The notes under the pieces are model-generated. The model worked only from the letters and a program-made list of their open reading frames with translations. It did not search any database and was not told the origin of the DNA. DNA of 64,000 bases from Bacteroidales bacterium. GTDB lineage: Bacteria; Bacteroidota; Bacteroidia; Bacteroidales; Salinivirgaceae. Made by a program: the position numbers and the translations under genes. The stretch lies in the NCBI GenBank assembly GCA_012519055.1, contig JAAYQU010000021.1, forward strand, positions 1 to 64,000. Direction: 5' to 3'. Position 1 is the stretch's first letter. Each line of letters starts with the position of its first letter. Of this stretch, positions 33,902 to 42,475 are shown piece after piece.

Positions 33902-35290
33902 ATGAGAGTAAAATTTTTAACGCTGATAGTCCTTTCTATTTCCACAATTTACTCATTTGCTCAACAGGGCACTATCGGCAACGACGAACTATTCCAATTA
34001 CGTAAAAGCTACGACAAAAACGATCTTGCAACACGTGCAATTACCAACGCTTTAACACACAATAGTTTAAAAGATTTGGTTGTAAATCTTGAAAATGAAG
34101 GCAAAACCGATCACCTGTTCAAATACAAAGTAAAAGTAAGTGGTATAACTGATCAAAAAAGCTCTGGTCGCTGTTGGGCATTTGCAAGTCTTAATACATT
34201 GCGTCCCGCAGTGATGGAAAAATTGAATGTCTCATCGTTCGAATTCTCATTGAACTACCTCTACTTTTGGGATATTTTAGAAAAATCAAACCTATTTCTC
34301 GAAAATGTTATTGCAACTATTGATAAACCCTGGGATGATCGCTATGTAGAGTGGTACTTTAAATCGCCAGTTGATGACGGAGGTGTGTGGAATCTTTACG
34401 TTAATTTGGTTCAGAAATATGGATGTGTTCCCAAGTCTGTAATGCCTGAAACCAATAGTAGCAATAGTACAAGACAACTTACAAGTATCATAAAAACAAA
34501 ACTCAGAGAACACGGCTACAATTTACGCGAGGAGTTTGGTGGTAAAAAGACTGACAGAAAAAATATTGAAAAACAGAAACTTACAATGCTGTCAGATATT
34601 TACCGTATTTTATGTTTTCACTTAGGCGAACCTCCAGCTGAATTTACATGGCGTTACGAGACTAAAGATGGCGAAATAAAATCGTTTGAAAAATATACTC
34701 CATTACAGTTTATGCAGGAGATACTGCCAGATGTAAAATATGATGAGTATGTGATGATTATGAACGACCCAACGCGTCCTTATTATCAATACTTCGAGAT
34801 TGAAAACTACAGAAATACCAAAGAGGGCGTAAATTGGAAATACGTAAACCTGCCTAACGATGTTATTAAGCAGATATGTGTGGCATCAATAAAGGGAAAT
34901 GAGTCAATGTACACGTCAAGCGACGTGGGCAAGCAACTAAACAACAAAGAAGGGATATTGTCTTTAGACAATTATGATTATGAGTCAATTTATGGTATTC
35001 CGTTCGGAATGGATAAAAAAGCGAGGATTATTACACGTGAAAGCGGTTCGGCACATGCTATGACACTAATTGCTGTTGATGTTGACGAGAACGAGAAACC
35101 AACCAAATGGCAATTCGAAAACAGCTGGGGAAGCAGTAGCGGATATAACGGATACTTAACGTTTACCGATGCTTGGTTCGACGAATATATGTTCCGTTTC
35201 GTTGCTCATAAGAAATATCTTTCGGCTGATGTGCTTAAAGTATTAGAGAAGAAACCAATAATGTTACCACCTTGGGATCCAATGTTTTAG
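33902..35290 (+). CDS. Exported bleomycin-hydrolase/PepC-type C1 aminopeptidase
   Basis: Using the ATG at 33902 gives a 462-residue protein with a signal peptide (MRVKFLTLIVLSISTIYSFAQ). The catalytic Cys is in SSGRCWAFASLN (about residue 95), the His in SGSAHAMTLIAVD and the Asn in FENSWGSS. These match the bleomycin hydrolase/PepC branch of papain-like peptidases. Unlike cytosolic PepC, this protein is exported, so it probably trims peptides in the periplasm. The C-terminal tail (MLPPWDPMF) is longer than the self-inserting tail of PepC, so exo- versus endo-specificity is uncertain. Confidence 0.88.
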   Translation: MRVKFLTLIVLSISTIYSFAQQGTIGNDELFQLRKSYDKNDLATRAITNALTHNSLKDLVVNLENEGKTDHLFKYKVKVSGITDQKSSGRCWAFASLNTLRPAVMEKLNVSSFEFSLNYLYFWDILEKSNLFLENVIATIDKPWDDRYVEWYFKSPVDDGGVWNLYVNLVQKYGCVPKSVMPETNSSNSTRQLTSIIKTKLREHGYNLREEFGGKKTDRKNIEKQKLTMLSDIYRILCFHLGEPPAEFTWRYETKDGEIKSFEKYTPLQFMQEILPDVKYDEYVMIMNDPTRPYYQYFEIENYRNTKEGVNWKYVNLPNDVIKQICVASIKGNESMYTSSDVGKQLNNKEGILSLDNYDYESIYGIPFGMDKKARIITRESGSAHAMTLIAVDVDENEKPTKWQFENSWGSSSGYNGYLTFTDAWFDEYMFRFVAHKKYLSADVLKVLEKKPIMLPPWDPMF

Positions 35291-35333
35291 CAATTTAGAA
35301 GAACTCTATTAAAGTCCTCATAGCAACTGTTTT

Positions 35334-36254
35334 ATGTCAAACGATACATACGATTCCCGAGCCAAAATATTAGCTATTGGAGCAGTTTTGTGTTGGTCAA
35401 CTGTTGCAACAGCTTTTAAATTAGGATTAGAGGGTTTGTCGCCGATAAGTTTTCTTTTTTACGTAATAATATCATCGATAATATTTCTGTGCGTATTTAT
35501 TACGTTGACAGATCGTTGGAAAGGATTTAAAAATATTAAGTTCTCAGATTTTTTGGTGGCAGTTCTTTCGGGACTATTAAATCCATTTGCGTATTATCTG
35601 ATTCTTTTCGAAGCTTATGATAGACTTCCGGCACAAGTAGCTCAAACACTTAACTATACGTGGCCCATTGTTTTGGTTTTAATGTCAGCTTTTATTAATA
35701 AGCGAAAAGTTGCGAAAAACGTTATTTGGGGTTTATTGCTTGGGTTTTTAGGCGTTATGTTTATTGCATCGCGCGGACACATATTTGTTTTATCGTTTGA
35801 TGGAGTAGGTGTTTTTCTCGCTGTTTTTAGCAGTTTGGTGTGGGCAACATATTGGATTATAAGTAAGTCATCTAAAGTAGAGCCTGTGCGGTTTCTGTTT
35901 ATAAATCAGGTCGTTGGATTATTAGCAACGTTATTATGGATAACGGTTTTTGATATTAAAATTGCTATACCAAATACTCAGTCGGCATTAGCCACAATAT
36001 ATTCAGGATGGTTTGAAATGGGTATTGCCTTTGTTTTGTGGATAACCGCATTAAGATATGCTTCGAAGCCTGAAAAGATATCGCATTTTATATTTTTTGC
36101 TCCATTTTTATCACTGTTTTTTATACGATTTATTCTTTCAGAACCAATTATGTTCTCAACATTAGTAGGACTTGTACTTATTATTTCAGGCGTATTAATT
36201 GTTGAATATGGTTCTGATGTATTTAAAAAGATTCGCAAAAAGCTATCTGTTTAG
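35334..36254 (+). CDS. EamA/DMT-family transporter
   Basis: The 306-residue protein has ten predicted membrane helices in two EamA repeats, each with the pattern of a conserved W/P-rich helix (AVLCWSTVATAFKLGLEGLSP in repeat 1, VFSSLVWATYWIISK in repeat 2). EamA proteins export amino acids, nucleobases or other metabolites; the substrate cannot be told here. Confidence 0.85.
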   Translation: MSNDTYDSRAKILAIGAVLCWSTVATAFKLGLEGLSPISFLFYVIISSIIFLCVFITLTDRWKGFKNIKFSDFLVAVLSGLLNPFAYYLILFEAYDRLPAQVAQTLNYTWPIVLVLMSAFINKRKVAKNVIWGLLLGFLGVMFIASRGHIFVLSFDGVGVFLAVFSSLVWATYWIISKSSKVEPVRFLFINQVVGLLATLLWITVFDIKIAIPNTQSALATIYSGWFEMGIAFVLWITALRYASKPEKISHFIFFAPFLSLFFIRFILSEPIMFSTLVGLVLIISGVLIVEYGSDVFKKIRKKLSV

Positions 36255-36262
36255 GCCGATTT

Positions 36263-36390
36263 ATACCGATTGTACATATTCTTTGGTTCAAATTTAGCAG
36301 TAGTTCTTTTGGATAATGTATATGTTATATCGGTATTTACTACTGTATTATTTTATAAAAGATTGAATTTCGTTGAAATTACAAATGATT
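36263..36390. repeat. MITE-like repeat, copy 4 (diverged)
   Basis: The copy begins ATACCGATTG and keeps the order of the family: TTTTGGATAATGTATATGTTATATCGGTATTTAC (given as a class), then an A/T-rich hairpin with TTTTATAAAAGATTGAA and GAAATTACAAATGATT. It shares the TTTTATAAA(A/G)GA(A)TGAA variant with copy 5, so the two form a subfamily. Confidence 0.6.
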
Positions 36391-36425
36391 TAAAAAAGTT
36401 AATTTACCTTTTTGTTAATTTTATA

Positions 36426-36433
36426 TATCTTTG
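36426..36433 (+). promoter_or_regulatory. -7 box of the first rtcB gene
   Basis: TATCTTTG lies 22 bases before the ATG at 36456 and would put the start site near 36440. This excludes the upstream TTG start at 36435. Confidence 0.5.
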
Positions 36434-36455
36434 AGTGTTGCACAAGCTAAAAAAG

Positions 36456-37628
36456 ATGAAAAAAGTAATAGATACAGAAAGAATACCAATCAAGCTTTGG
36501 CTTGATGAGATTGACGCAAATACGCTTCAACAGGCAAAAAATCTTGCTAATCTGCCTTTTGCATTTAAACACATTTGTTTGATGCCAGATGCGCACTCTG
36601 GATACGGAATGCCTATCGGGGGAGTAATGGCTACAGAAGGAGTGATTGTACCCAATGCCGTGGGAGTAGATATAGGTTGCGGCATGTGTGCAGTCAAGAC
36701 AGATTTAAAGAATGAACCACATATTCGGAAAAAATTAAAAGATATTGTAGATGATATAAGAAAAATAATTCCAGTTGGGTTTTCGCATCATGATAATGCT
36801 CAAGATGAAAACCTTATGCCTCAAAACTACAATATTGATAATTTGTATATAATAAAAAATCAATATGCTTCAGCATTAAAACAAATTGGAACACTTGGGG
36901 GTGGAAATCACTTTATAGAAATTCAAAAAGATAGCGAGGATATTATTTGGATTATGATACACTCGGGAAGTAGAAATTTGGGTAAAAAAGTTGCAGAACA
37001 TTATAACAACATAGCAAAGAACCTGAATAATCTTTGGTACTCATCAATTGACTCCAAGACTGACCTCGCTTTTCTACCTTTTAAAACTGAAGAGGCACGA
37101 AAATATTATAACGAAATGAAATATTGTGTCGATTTTGCATTTGCAAATCGTCAGTTGATATTAAAAAGAGTACAAGAGGTGTTTGTTGATTATTTCCCAG
37201 AAATCAATTTTGGCGAAATTATTAATATTGCTCACAATTATGCTCAATGGGAAAATCACTTTGGCAAAGATGTGGTTGTACACCGTAAAGGTGCTACTTC
37301 TGCACATAAAGGTGAAATTGGAATTATTCCCGGCTCGCAAGGTACAAACTCCTATATTGTTGAGGGATTAGGAAATCCCGAAAGTTTCGCAAGCTGTTCA
37401 CATGGTGCAGGTCGTAAAATGGGACGAAACGAAGCAATACGAACATTAGACCTTGAAGAGGAACAGCGAAAGCTCGATAGATTAGGAATTGTTCATGCTG
37501 TAAGAAGTAAAAGTGATTTAGAAGAAGCGCCTTCCGCCTATAAAAACATTGCACATGTTATGGCAAACCAAGAAGATTTGGTAAAAATAAAGGTGGAACT
37601 ATCGCCACTCGCAGTAGTTAAGGGGTGA
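36456..37628 (+). CDS. rtcB: RtcB-family RNA-splicing ligase (paralog 1)
   Basis: From the ATG at 36456 the protein has 390 residues. It contains the RtcB metal and catalytic motifs: MPDAHSGYGMPIGG, D72-I-G-C75 (GVDIGCGMCAV), GTLGGGNHFIEI, HSGSRNLGKK, HRKGAT and the guanylylated-His segment SHGAGRKMGR. RtcB joins 2',3'-cyclic phosphate or 3'-phosphate RNA ends to 5'-OH ends using GTP. In bacteria it is linked to RNA repair. A second copy at 45553 lines up position for position in the first 80 residues. No archease or RtcR is nearby. Confidence 0.95.
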   Translation: MKKVIDTERIPIKLWLDEIDANTLQQAKNLANLPFAFKHICLMPDAHSGYGMPIGGVMATEGVIVPNAVGVDIGCGMCAVKTDLKNEPHIRKKLKDIVDDIRKIIPVGFSHHDNAQDENLMPQNYNIDNLYIIKNQYASALKQIGTLGGGNHFIEIQKDSEDIIWIMIHSGSRNLGKKVAEHYNNIAKNLNNLWYSSIDSKTDLAFLPFKTEEARKYYNEMKYCVDFAFANRQLILKRVQEVFVDYFPEINFGEIINIAHNYAQWENHFGKDVVVHRKGATSAHKGEIGIIPGSQGTNSYIVEGLGNPESFASCSHGAGRKMGRNEAIRTLDLEEEQRKLDRLGIVHAVRSKSDLEEAPSAYKNIAHVMANQEDLVKIKVELSPLAVVKG

Positions 37629-37763
37629 TTGAGAATATGTCAAAATATCACTTATATTTTTCAATAATATAAAAATTTGAACATTTAAAGATAAAAATTG
37701 ACTAAATTTAGGGGTTGATAACTGATTTATTAATAATAACTACATAATTAAATCTATAACACA

Positions 37764-39368
37764 ATGCAAAAATTACTTTTAGGCGACGAGGCATTAGCTC
37801 AAGGAGCTATTGACGGTGGATTGTCGGGTGTATATGCATATCCCGGAACTCCATCGACCGAAATTACCGAGTATATCCAAGATAGCAAACAGGCTAAGGA
37901 TAGAAAAATACGTAGTGATTGGTCTGCCAATGAAAAAACTGCAATGGAGGCTGCATTAGGTATGTCATATGCCGGAAAACGTTCAATGTCGTGTATGAAA
38001 CACGTAGGAATGAATGTTGCAGCAGACTGTTTTATGAACGCAGCCGTAACAGGCGTTAATGGTGGCATGCTAACAGTTGCAGCCGATGACCCAGGAATGC
38101 ACTCATCACAGAATGAGCAAGATAGTAGATATTTTGCAAAATTTGCGCTTGTTCCAGTACTTGAACCATCGTCACAACAGGAGTGTTACGATATGGCTTA
38201 CGAGGGATTTGAGCTGAGCGAAAAATTCAATGTTCCCGTGATGATTAGACTTACAACTCGTATTGCTCACTCAAGAGCAGGTGTTGCTACACGTGAAACA
38301 AAAAAACAGAACGAGATTTTGTTACCGAAAGATCCTCGTCAATACGTTTTACTGCCAGGAATTGCAAGACGAAACTACAAAAAGTTGCTTTCAATACAAG
38401 GAGAACTTGAAAAAGCAAGTGAAGAGTCGAAATGGAACAAATACTTTGACGGAAAAGATAAATCAAAAGGCGTAATTGCTTGCGGTATAGCTTATAATTA
38501 TTTTCGCGAAAATTATCCCGAAGATAAATGTCCATATCCTGTGATTAAAGTTTCTCAATATCCGTTGCCACGCAAAATGGTCGAGAAGATGGCTAAGGAG
38601 GTAAAAGAGATTATTGTTCTCGAAGATGGCTATCCGTTGGTTGAAGAGCAAATTAAAGGATTTTTGGCAAAAGAGCCTGTACGAGGACGTTTAGATGGCA
38701 CTCTGCCACGTGATGGAGAGTTAAATCCCGCTCTTGTTGCAGCAGCCTTTGGCGTAAAAATCAATCCGGGTGCTGATATACCGGCAGTTGTGGTTGGTCG
38801 TCCCCCTGCAATGTGTACAGGATGTTCGCATATCGATATGTACACTGCTCTAAAAGAGGTAATGCAAAAATATGGTACAGGACGCGTATTCTCTGATATT
38901 GGTTGCTATACGCTTGGAGCGTTGCCACCTTATGGTGTTATCAACTCTTGCGTTGATATGGGAGCGTCAATTACAATGGCAAAAGGTGCTGCCGATGCAG
39001 GATTAGTTCCTACCGTTGCAGTTATTGGTGACTCAACATTTGCACATTCGGGCATTACAGGTTTGATTGATGCTGTAAGAGAGAAATCACCAATTACCAT
39101 AATAATTTCCGATAACGAATCAACGTCAATGACCGGAGGTCAAGATTCGTCGGCTGTTGGTATTATTGAAAAAGTTTGCGAAGCCGTGGGAGTTGAGCCT
39201 GAGCATATTCATGTTTTACTGCCATTGAAGAAAAACCACGAAGAGATGGTTGAGGTATTTAGACGTGAGATTGAATATAAAGGCGTTTCTGTTATAATTC
39301 CGAGACGTGAGTGTATCCAAAAAGCCGTTCGTAGAAAAAAGAAAGAAGCTAAAGAGAAAAAGCAGTAA
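37764..39368 (+). CDS. iorA: Indolepyruvate:ferredoxin oxidoreductase alpha subunit, lacking the C-terminal ferredoxin domain
   Basis: The 534-residue protein has the pyruvate-oxidoreductase domain I pattern (GVYAYPGTPSTEITEY, EAALGMSYAGKRSMSCMKHVG). A TPP-binding domain contains GDSTFAHSGITGL and DNESTSMTGGQ, and there is a CTGCSH motif near 353. Archaeal IorA ends with a two-cluster ferredoxin domain. Here the protein stops after VIIPRRECIQKAVRRKKK with no Cys cluster. Together with IorB, 39 bases downstream, it oxidatively decarboxylates aryl-pyruvates to aryl-acetyl-CoA with ferredoxin as acceptor. Confidence 0.93.
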   Translation: MQKLLLGDEALAQGAIDGGLSGVYAYPGTPSTEITEYIQDSKQAKDRKIRSDWSANEKTAMEAALGMSYAGKRSMSCMKHVGMNVAADCFMNAAVTGVNGGMLTVAADDPGMHSSQNEQDSRYFAKFALVPVLEPSSQQECYDMAYEGFELSEKFNVPVMIRLTTRIAHSRAGVATRETKKQNEILLPKDPRQYVLLPGIARRNYKKLLSIQGELEKASEESKWNKYFDGKDKSKGVIACGIAYNYFRENYPEDKCPYPVIKVSQYPLPRKMVEKMAKEVKEIIVLEDGYPLVEEQIKGFLAKEPVRGRLDGTLPRDGELNPALVAAAFGVKINPGADIPAVVVGRPPAMCTGCSHIDMYTALKEVMQKYGTGRVFSDIGCYTLGALPPYGVINSCVDMGASITMAKGAADAGLVPTVAVIGDSTFAHSGITGLIDAVREKSPITIIISDNESTSMTGGQDSSAVGIIEKVCEAVGVEPEHIHVLLPLKKNHEEMVEVFRREIEYKGVSVIIPRRECIQKAVRRKKKEAKEKKQ

Positions 39369-39406
39369 GCATTAAATAATAACTATTAATCACTAAAAAC
39401 ATTATC

Positions 39407-39991
39407 ATGAAAATTGATTTAATATTATGTGGAGTAGGAGGGCAGGGTATTCTGTCAATTGCAGCTGCTTTAGGTGCTGCCGCTCTACGCAACAACCTAT
39501 ATTTAAAACAAGCCGAGACTCACGGAATGAGCCAACGTGGAGGTGACGTGGTTTCACATATGCGCATAAGCGACAAGCCAATTCATTCAGATTTAATTCC
39601 TATTGGAGCTGCCGATATGATTTTGTCGGTCGAGCCAATGGAGGCATTGCGCTATCTGCCATTTTTATCGCCCAAAGGATATGTTGTTACAAACACAACT
39701 CCTATTAAAAACATTCCAAACTATCCATCGGAAGATGAGATTATGAAAGAGTTGAAAAAACTACCCAACGTTGTAATTATCGATGCCGATACCATAGCAG
39801 AAGATATGGGATCTAAACGTTCAATGAACATTGTTATGCTCGGGGCAGCCGCTCCTTTCTTAGATATGCCGTATGAAAGTTTTGAGAATGGTCTTCGAGA
39901 TATTTTCGGACGTAAAGGCGATGATGTCGTTAACTCTAATCTTGCTGCACTGAAAGCTGGTTATGACTTTTCGGTGAAAAACCGTAAATAA
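39407..39991 (+). CDS. iorB: Indolepyruvate:ferredoxin oxidoreductase beta subunit
   Basis: The 194-residue protein is a gamma-type pyruvate oxidoreductase domain, with GVGGQGILSIAAALG near the N-terminus and the conserved ETHGMSQRGGDVVSHMRI. It pairs with IorA and lies directly after it. A terminator follows, so iorAB form a two-gene operon. Confidence 0.95.
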   Translation: MKIDLILCGVGGQGILSIAAALGAAALRNNLYLKQAETHGMSQRGGDVVSHMRISDKPIHSDLIPIGAADMILSVEPMEALRYLPFLSPKGYVVTNTTPIKNIPNYPSEDEIMKELKKLPNVVIIDADTIAEDMGSKRSMNIVMLGAAAPFLDMPYESFENGLRDIFGRKGDDVVNSNLAALKAGYDFSVKNRK

Positions 39992-40012
39992 TAATTTAAG
40001 TTGATATAGAAG

Positions 40013-40046
40013 CGGGGTATACTGGATTGTGACCCCGTTTTTTTTG
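40013..40046 (+). terminator. Intrinsic terminator of iorAB
   Basis: CGGGGT (40013-40018) pairs with ACCCCG (40032-40037), followed by eight T. Confidence 0.85.
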
Positions 40047-40064
40047 ATTTATATCTTTTAACTT

Positions 40065-40538
40065 TTACATATCGTCCTTTGCAGCTACAGCAATCATCCT
40101 CGCTTTGGCATGAGCAACTCCGCCTACTTCCATTTCCATATTAACTATGGCTTTTCTTTCTTCAATCTCTTCAACAGTAGATGTAACTGTTATTTCTTCG
40201 TTCATAGGTAGCGGCTTTTTAAAATCAATTTCCAATTTTGCTGTAACAAAGCGACCTATTACAGTATCTTTTGTAAGTTTAAGCCCCTTGTTTTTATGGG
40301 CAAACCAAGCCGCAGAAGCAGTACCATGGCAATCAAAGATAACTGCCATCATACCTCCAAAGAGGTTATCCGGAACGCCACCTGTAAACTTGTCAGCTGG
40401 CGTAAACTTGCAGACACATTTGTCTCCATATTCAATGGGATAGCTTTTTATGTGTAAACCCTCTTTATTTTTGGGTCCACAACCCCAGCAGTGTTGAAAT
40501 CTTTCTCCGTAAGTGTCTTGAATAGCAATTTTTTTCAA
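40065..40538 (-). CDS. PaaI-like hotdog-fold thioesterase
   Basis: The 157-residue protein has the hotdog pattern GGVPDNLFGGMMAVIFDCHG (catalytic Asp and the helix-capping Gly) and the strand pair RFVTAKLEIDFKKPLP. An N-terminal HCWGCGPKN motif recalls PaaI-like thioesterases that carry a Cys pair. It should hydrolyse an acyl-CoA; the neighbouring aryl-acetyl-CoA-producing iorAB is on the opposite strand and may be coincidental. The start is a TTG that overlaps the stop of the DnaX tau frame (TTGA), so its expression may depend on translation through tau. Confidence 0.75.
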   Translation of the reverse strand: MKKIAIQDTYGERFQHCWGCGPKNKEGLHIKSYPIEYGDKCVCKFTPADKFTGGVPDNLFGGMMAVIFDCHGTASAAWFAHKNKGLKLTKDTVIGRFVTAKLEIDFKKPLPMNEEITVTSTVEEIEERKAIVNMEMEVGGVAHAKARMIAVAAKDDM

Positions 40539-41110
40539 TTTCCGTTATCTAAGTTTAACAAATCTGCTAATTTCTTGAAGGAGGGATTTCGTTCGGCAAA
40601 TATTTCAAAAACCTCGTCACCGCTTTTTTGTTCATTGGGGATGTCGATAGCTTCATCAATAATCCACTCTAATTCAACAGTTTCTAAGTTGTATTTCTGC
40701 TTAATAACATTCTCAATTTTTGATTTGATTTCGTTAACTAAATCAACTTGAGAATCACTTTTAAATGTAAGTTTAATTGTTGACGGGGCTTCAAAAACAG
40801 GTTCCGATGTTTTTAGAGCTACGTAAAGTCGAGTCTGCTCCTCAAAAGGTTTTATTACATCAAGCCAGGTTTCTGATAAGTTTGCAATGTCAAAAACAGT
40901 CTCTTTAGGTGTTTGTGGTACACTATCGCTGTCAACCATTGATGTGTCAGGCGATCCACTTTCTGCTACTACATTGTTACTCTCTGTCAATGTAGCTTTT
41001 ATATTGACCTGTGATTGAGGTTTTGGAGGAAGTTTTACCGTTTCGGGTTTGCGCACATGAGCTGTCTTTGAACTACTTACCCTTTGCGGATTTTTTTTTT
41101 TTGTTTTCAA
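40535..41110 (-). CDS. dnaX: C-terminal tau extension of DnaX, in a shifted frame
   Basis: This frame encodes about 185 residues after the A12 run. They end in LSETWLDVIKPFEEQTRLYV (a helical clamp-loader tail) and FAERNPSFKKLADLLNLD, a tail typical of full-length Bacteroidota DnaX. There is no sensible independent start codon (only a TTG inside the overlap), and the sequence continues DnaX naturally. Losing one A from the 12-A run, or adding two, would fuse 368 residues of DnaX to this part for a protein of about 556 residues. It ends overlapping the thioesterase start by 4 bases. Confidence 0.75.
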   Translation of the reverse strand: MKTKKKNPQRVSSSKTAHVRKPETVKLPPKPQSQVNIKATLTESNNVVAESGSPDTSMVDSDSVPQTPKETVFDIANLSETWLDVIKPFEEQTRLYVALKTSEPVFEAPSTIKLTFKSDSQVDLVNEIKSKIENVIKQKYNLETVELEWIIDEAIDIPNEQKSGDEVFEIFAERNPSFKKLADLLNLDNGN

Positions 41111-42206
41111 TATTAAACTGAAAAAATCCGATATCCATTAAGGTTAACTCAACGTGTAACCGTTGATTTTTGCTTGTTTTGTAATTAAATTCGCATTCTC
41201 GGAGCTTTTGTAATGCCCCAAACAGCAAGTTCGTGGAGCATTTTGTTGCTTGTTGCAAATATTTTTGCTCCATATCGGCACCGGCATCAATCAGCTTAAC
41301 TGTTGTCGGATTTTTGCTCATCATTAAGTTTCGAAAATGAGATGATAGTCCCGATATAAATATCAGACCATCAAAACCTTTACGAAGAATATCATCGTAA
41401 ATCAACATTAATTCCGATATTTTATTCTCAAGAATACAATCTACGACTTTGAAATAGTATTCATAGTCGAGAATATTTAGGTTTTCAATGGTTTTTTGAT
41501 AAGTTATATCTCCTCCGGTAAAGCTCACCAATTGGTCGAATATCGAAAGTGCGTCACGCATTCCGCCGTCACTTTTTTGAGCTATAACTCTTAACGCCTG
41601 ATCTTCAGCCTTGATGTTTTCGCTTTGTGCAACGTGTTTTAGATGATTTACTGTATCTTCAATCCTAATACGGTTAAAATCAAAGACTTGACACCGTGAT
41701 AAAATTGTAGGTAAGACTTTATGTTTTTCGGTTGTAGCCAGAACAAATATTGCGTGTGCAGGAGGCTCTTCCAATGTTTTCAAAAAAGCGTTAAACGCCG
41801 AGGTTGACAACATATGAACCTCATCAATGATATAAACGTTGTACTTCCCAATTCTTGGAGTAATTCTAACCTGTTCGATTAAATTGCGAATATCTTCGAC
41901 GGAATTGTTTGAAGCGGCATCAAGTTCATGGATATTATATGAGCGGTTGCCGTTAAAAGCTTCACAACTTTCGCATTGGTTGCAGGGCTCATTTTCTTCT
42001 GTTGGCGAGAAACAGTTAATGGCTTTGGCAAAAATCCGCGCACAGGTGGTTTTACCAACACCACGAGGTCCGCAAAATAGATAGGCATGTGCTAACTGAT
42101 TGTTTTTTACAGCACTTTTTAAAGTTTGAGTAATACTTAATTGTCCAACCACAGACTTGAAGGTCTGAGGTCTGTATTTCCGAGCCGACACAACAAAACT
42201 TTCCAT
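41073..42206 (-). CDS. dnaX: DNA polymerase III gamma/tau subunit, in-frame product ending as gamma
   Basis: The 377-residue frame encodes a complete clamp-loader ATPase: Walker A GPRGVGKTT (46-54), zinc cysteines C65, C75, C78 and C81, Walker B YIIDEVHML, the sensor LATTEKHK and the SRC arginine finger LSRCQVF. A collar-like domain III runs to about residue 360. It ends FNIEN-KKKK-SAKGK, with a stop shortly after a run of 12 A. The equivalent genes in relatives continue in one frame to about 600 residues. The in-frame product therefore resembles gamma, and tau needs a frame change. Confidence 0.92.
   Translation of the reverse strand: MESFVVSARKYRPQTFKSVVGQLSITQTLKSAVKNNQLAHAYLFCGPRGVGKTTCARIFAKAINCFSPTEENEPCNQCESCEAFNGNRSYNIHELDAASNNSVEDIRNLIEQVRITPRIGKYNVYIIDEVHMLSTSAFNAFLKTLEEPPAHAIFVLATTEKHKVLPTILSRCQVFDFNRIRIEDTVNHLKHVAQSENIKAEDQALRVIAQKSDGGMRDALSIFDQLVSFTGGDITYQKTIENLNILDYEYYFKVVDCILENKISELMLIYDDILRKGFDGLIFISGLSSHFRNLMMSKNPTTVKLIDAGADMEQKYLQQATKCSTNLLFGALQKLRECEFNYKTSKNQRLHVELTLMDIGFFQFNIENKKKKSAKGK
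41091..41102 (-). promoter_or_regulatory. A12 slippage site within dnaX
   Basis: The coding strand reads GAAAAC followed by twelve A and then TCCGCAAAGG. In the dnaX frame the run encodes KKKK and the stop follows five codons later. In the tau frame the last two A begin AAT. RNA polymerase is known to slip on A runs of nine or more, notably in Thermus thermophilus dnaX. Confidence 0.7.
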
Positions 42207-42222
42207 TACTCAAAGGTTTCTG

Positions 42223-42230
42223 CAAATATA
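42223..42230 (-). promoter_or_regulatory. Candidate -7 box of dnaX
   Basis: On the minus strand this reads TATATTTG, 17 bases upstream of the dnaX ATG. MITE copy 5 begins just upstream at 42239 and would supply the -33 region. Confidence 0.4.
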
Positions 42231-42238
42231 ACTATTTT

Positions 42239-42315
42239 ATACCAAATGTAATTTTATAATACTTCATTCCTTTATAAAATTTTACAATGTTTAATTCCGA
42301 TGTACAAACTGTATT
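42239..42315. repeat. MITE-like repeat, copy 5 (reverse orientation, truncated)
   Basis: ATACCAAATGTAATTTTATAAT, then TTTATAAAATTTTACAATG and TTCCGATGTACA (given in pieces), is the reverse complement of the right half of the family. The left end of the element is lost or unrecognisable. It lies between dnaX and the ferritin gene. Confidence 0.6.
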
Positions 42316-42373
42316 TAGCTTTTATCTGAAAAACGTTTTATTTTTGTTTGTAGAAATTTTTGTGAAAAGCAAG

Positions 42374-42402
42374 TTAGCATAAACAAAATCTATCTATATT
42401 TG
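42374..42402 (+). promoter_or_regulatory. Candidate promoter of the ferritin gene
   Basis: TTAG (42374-42377), 17 bases, TATATTTG (42395-42402). The ATG follows 73 bases later. Confidence 0.4.
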
Positions 42403-42475
42403 TTACTAACTAAATATCCCGGAGATATTTATATAACTATGAATTTTAAACTAATTAACTAAAAAATAGAAAATT

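Noticed and set aside
40535-41110. Independent gene for a 191-residue protein
   Set aside because: It has no plausible own start, and its C-terminus is a typical DnaX tail, so it is better read as the tau part of dnaX.
42207-42475. Possible small RNA between dnaX and ferritin
   Set aside because: The apparent structure is explained by the truncated repeat copy; no independent promoter and terminator pair.
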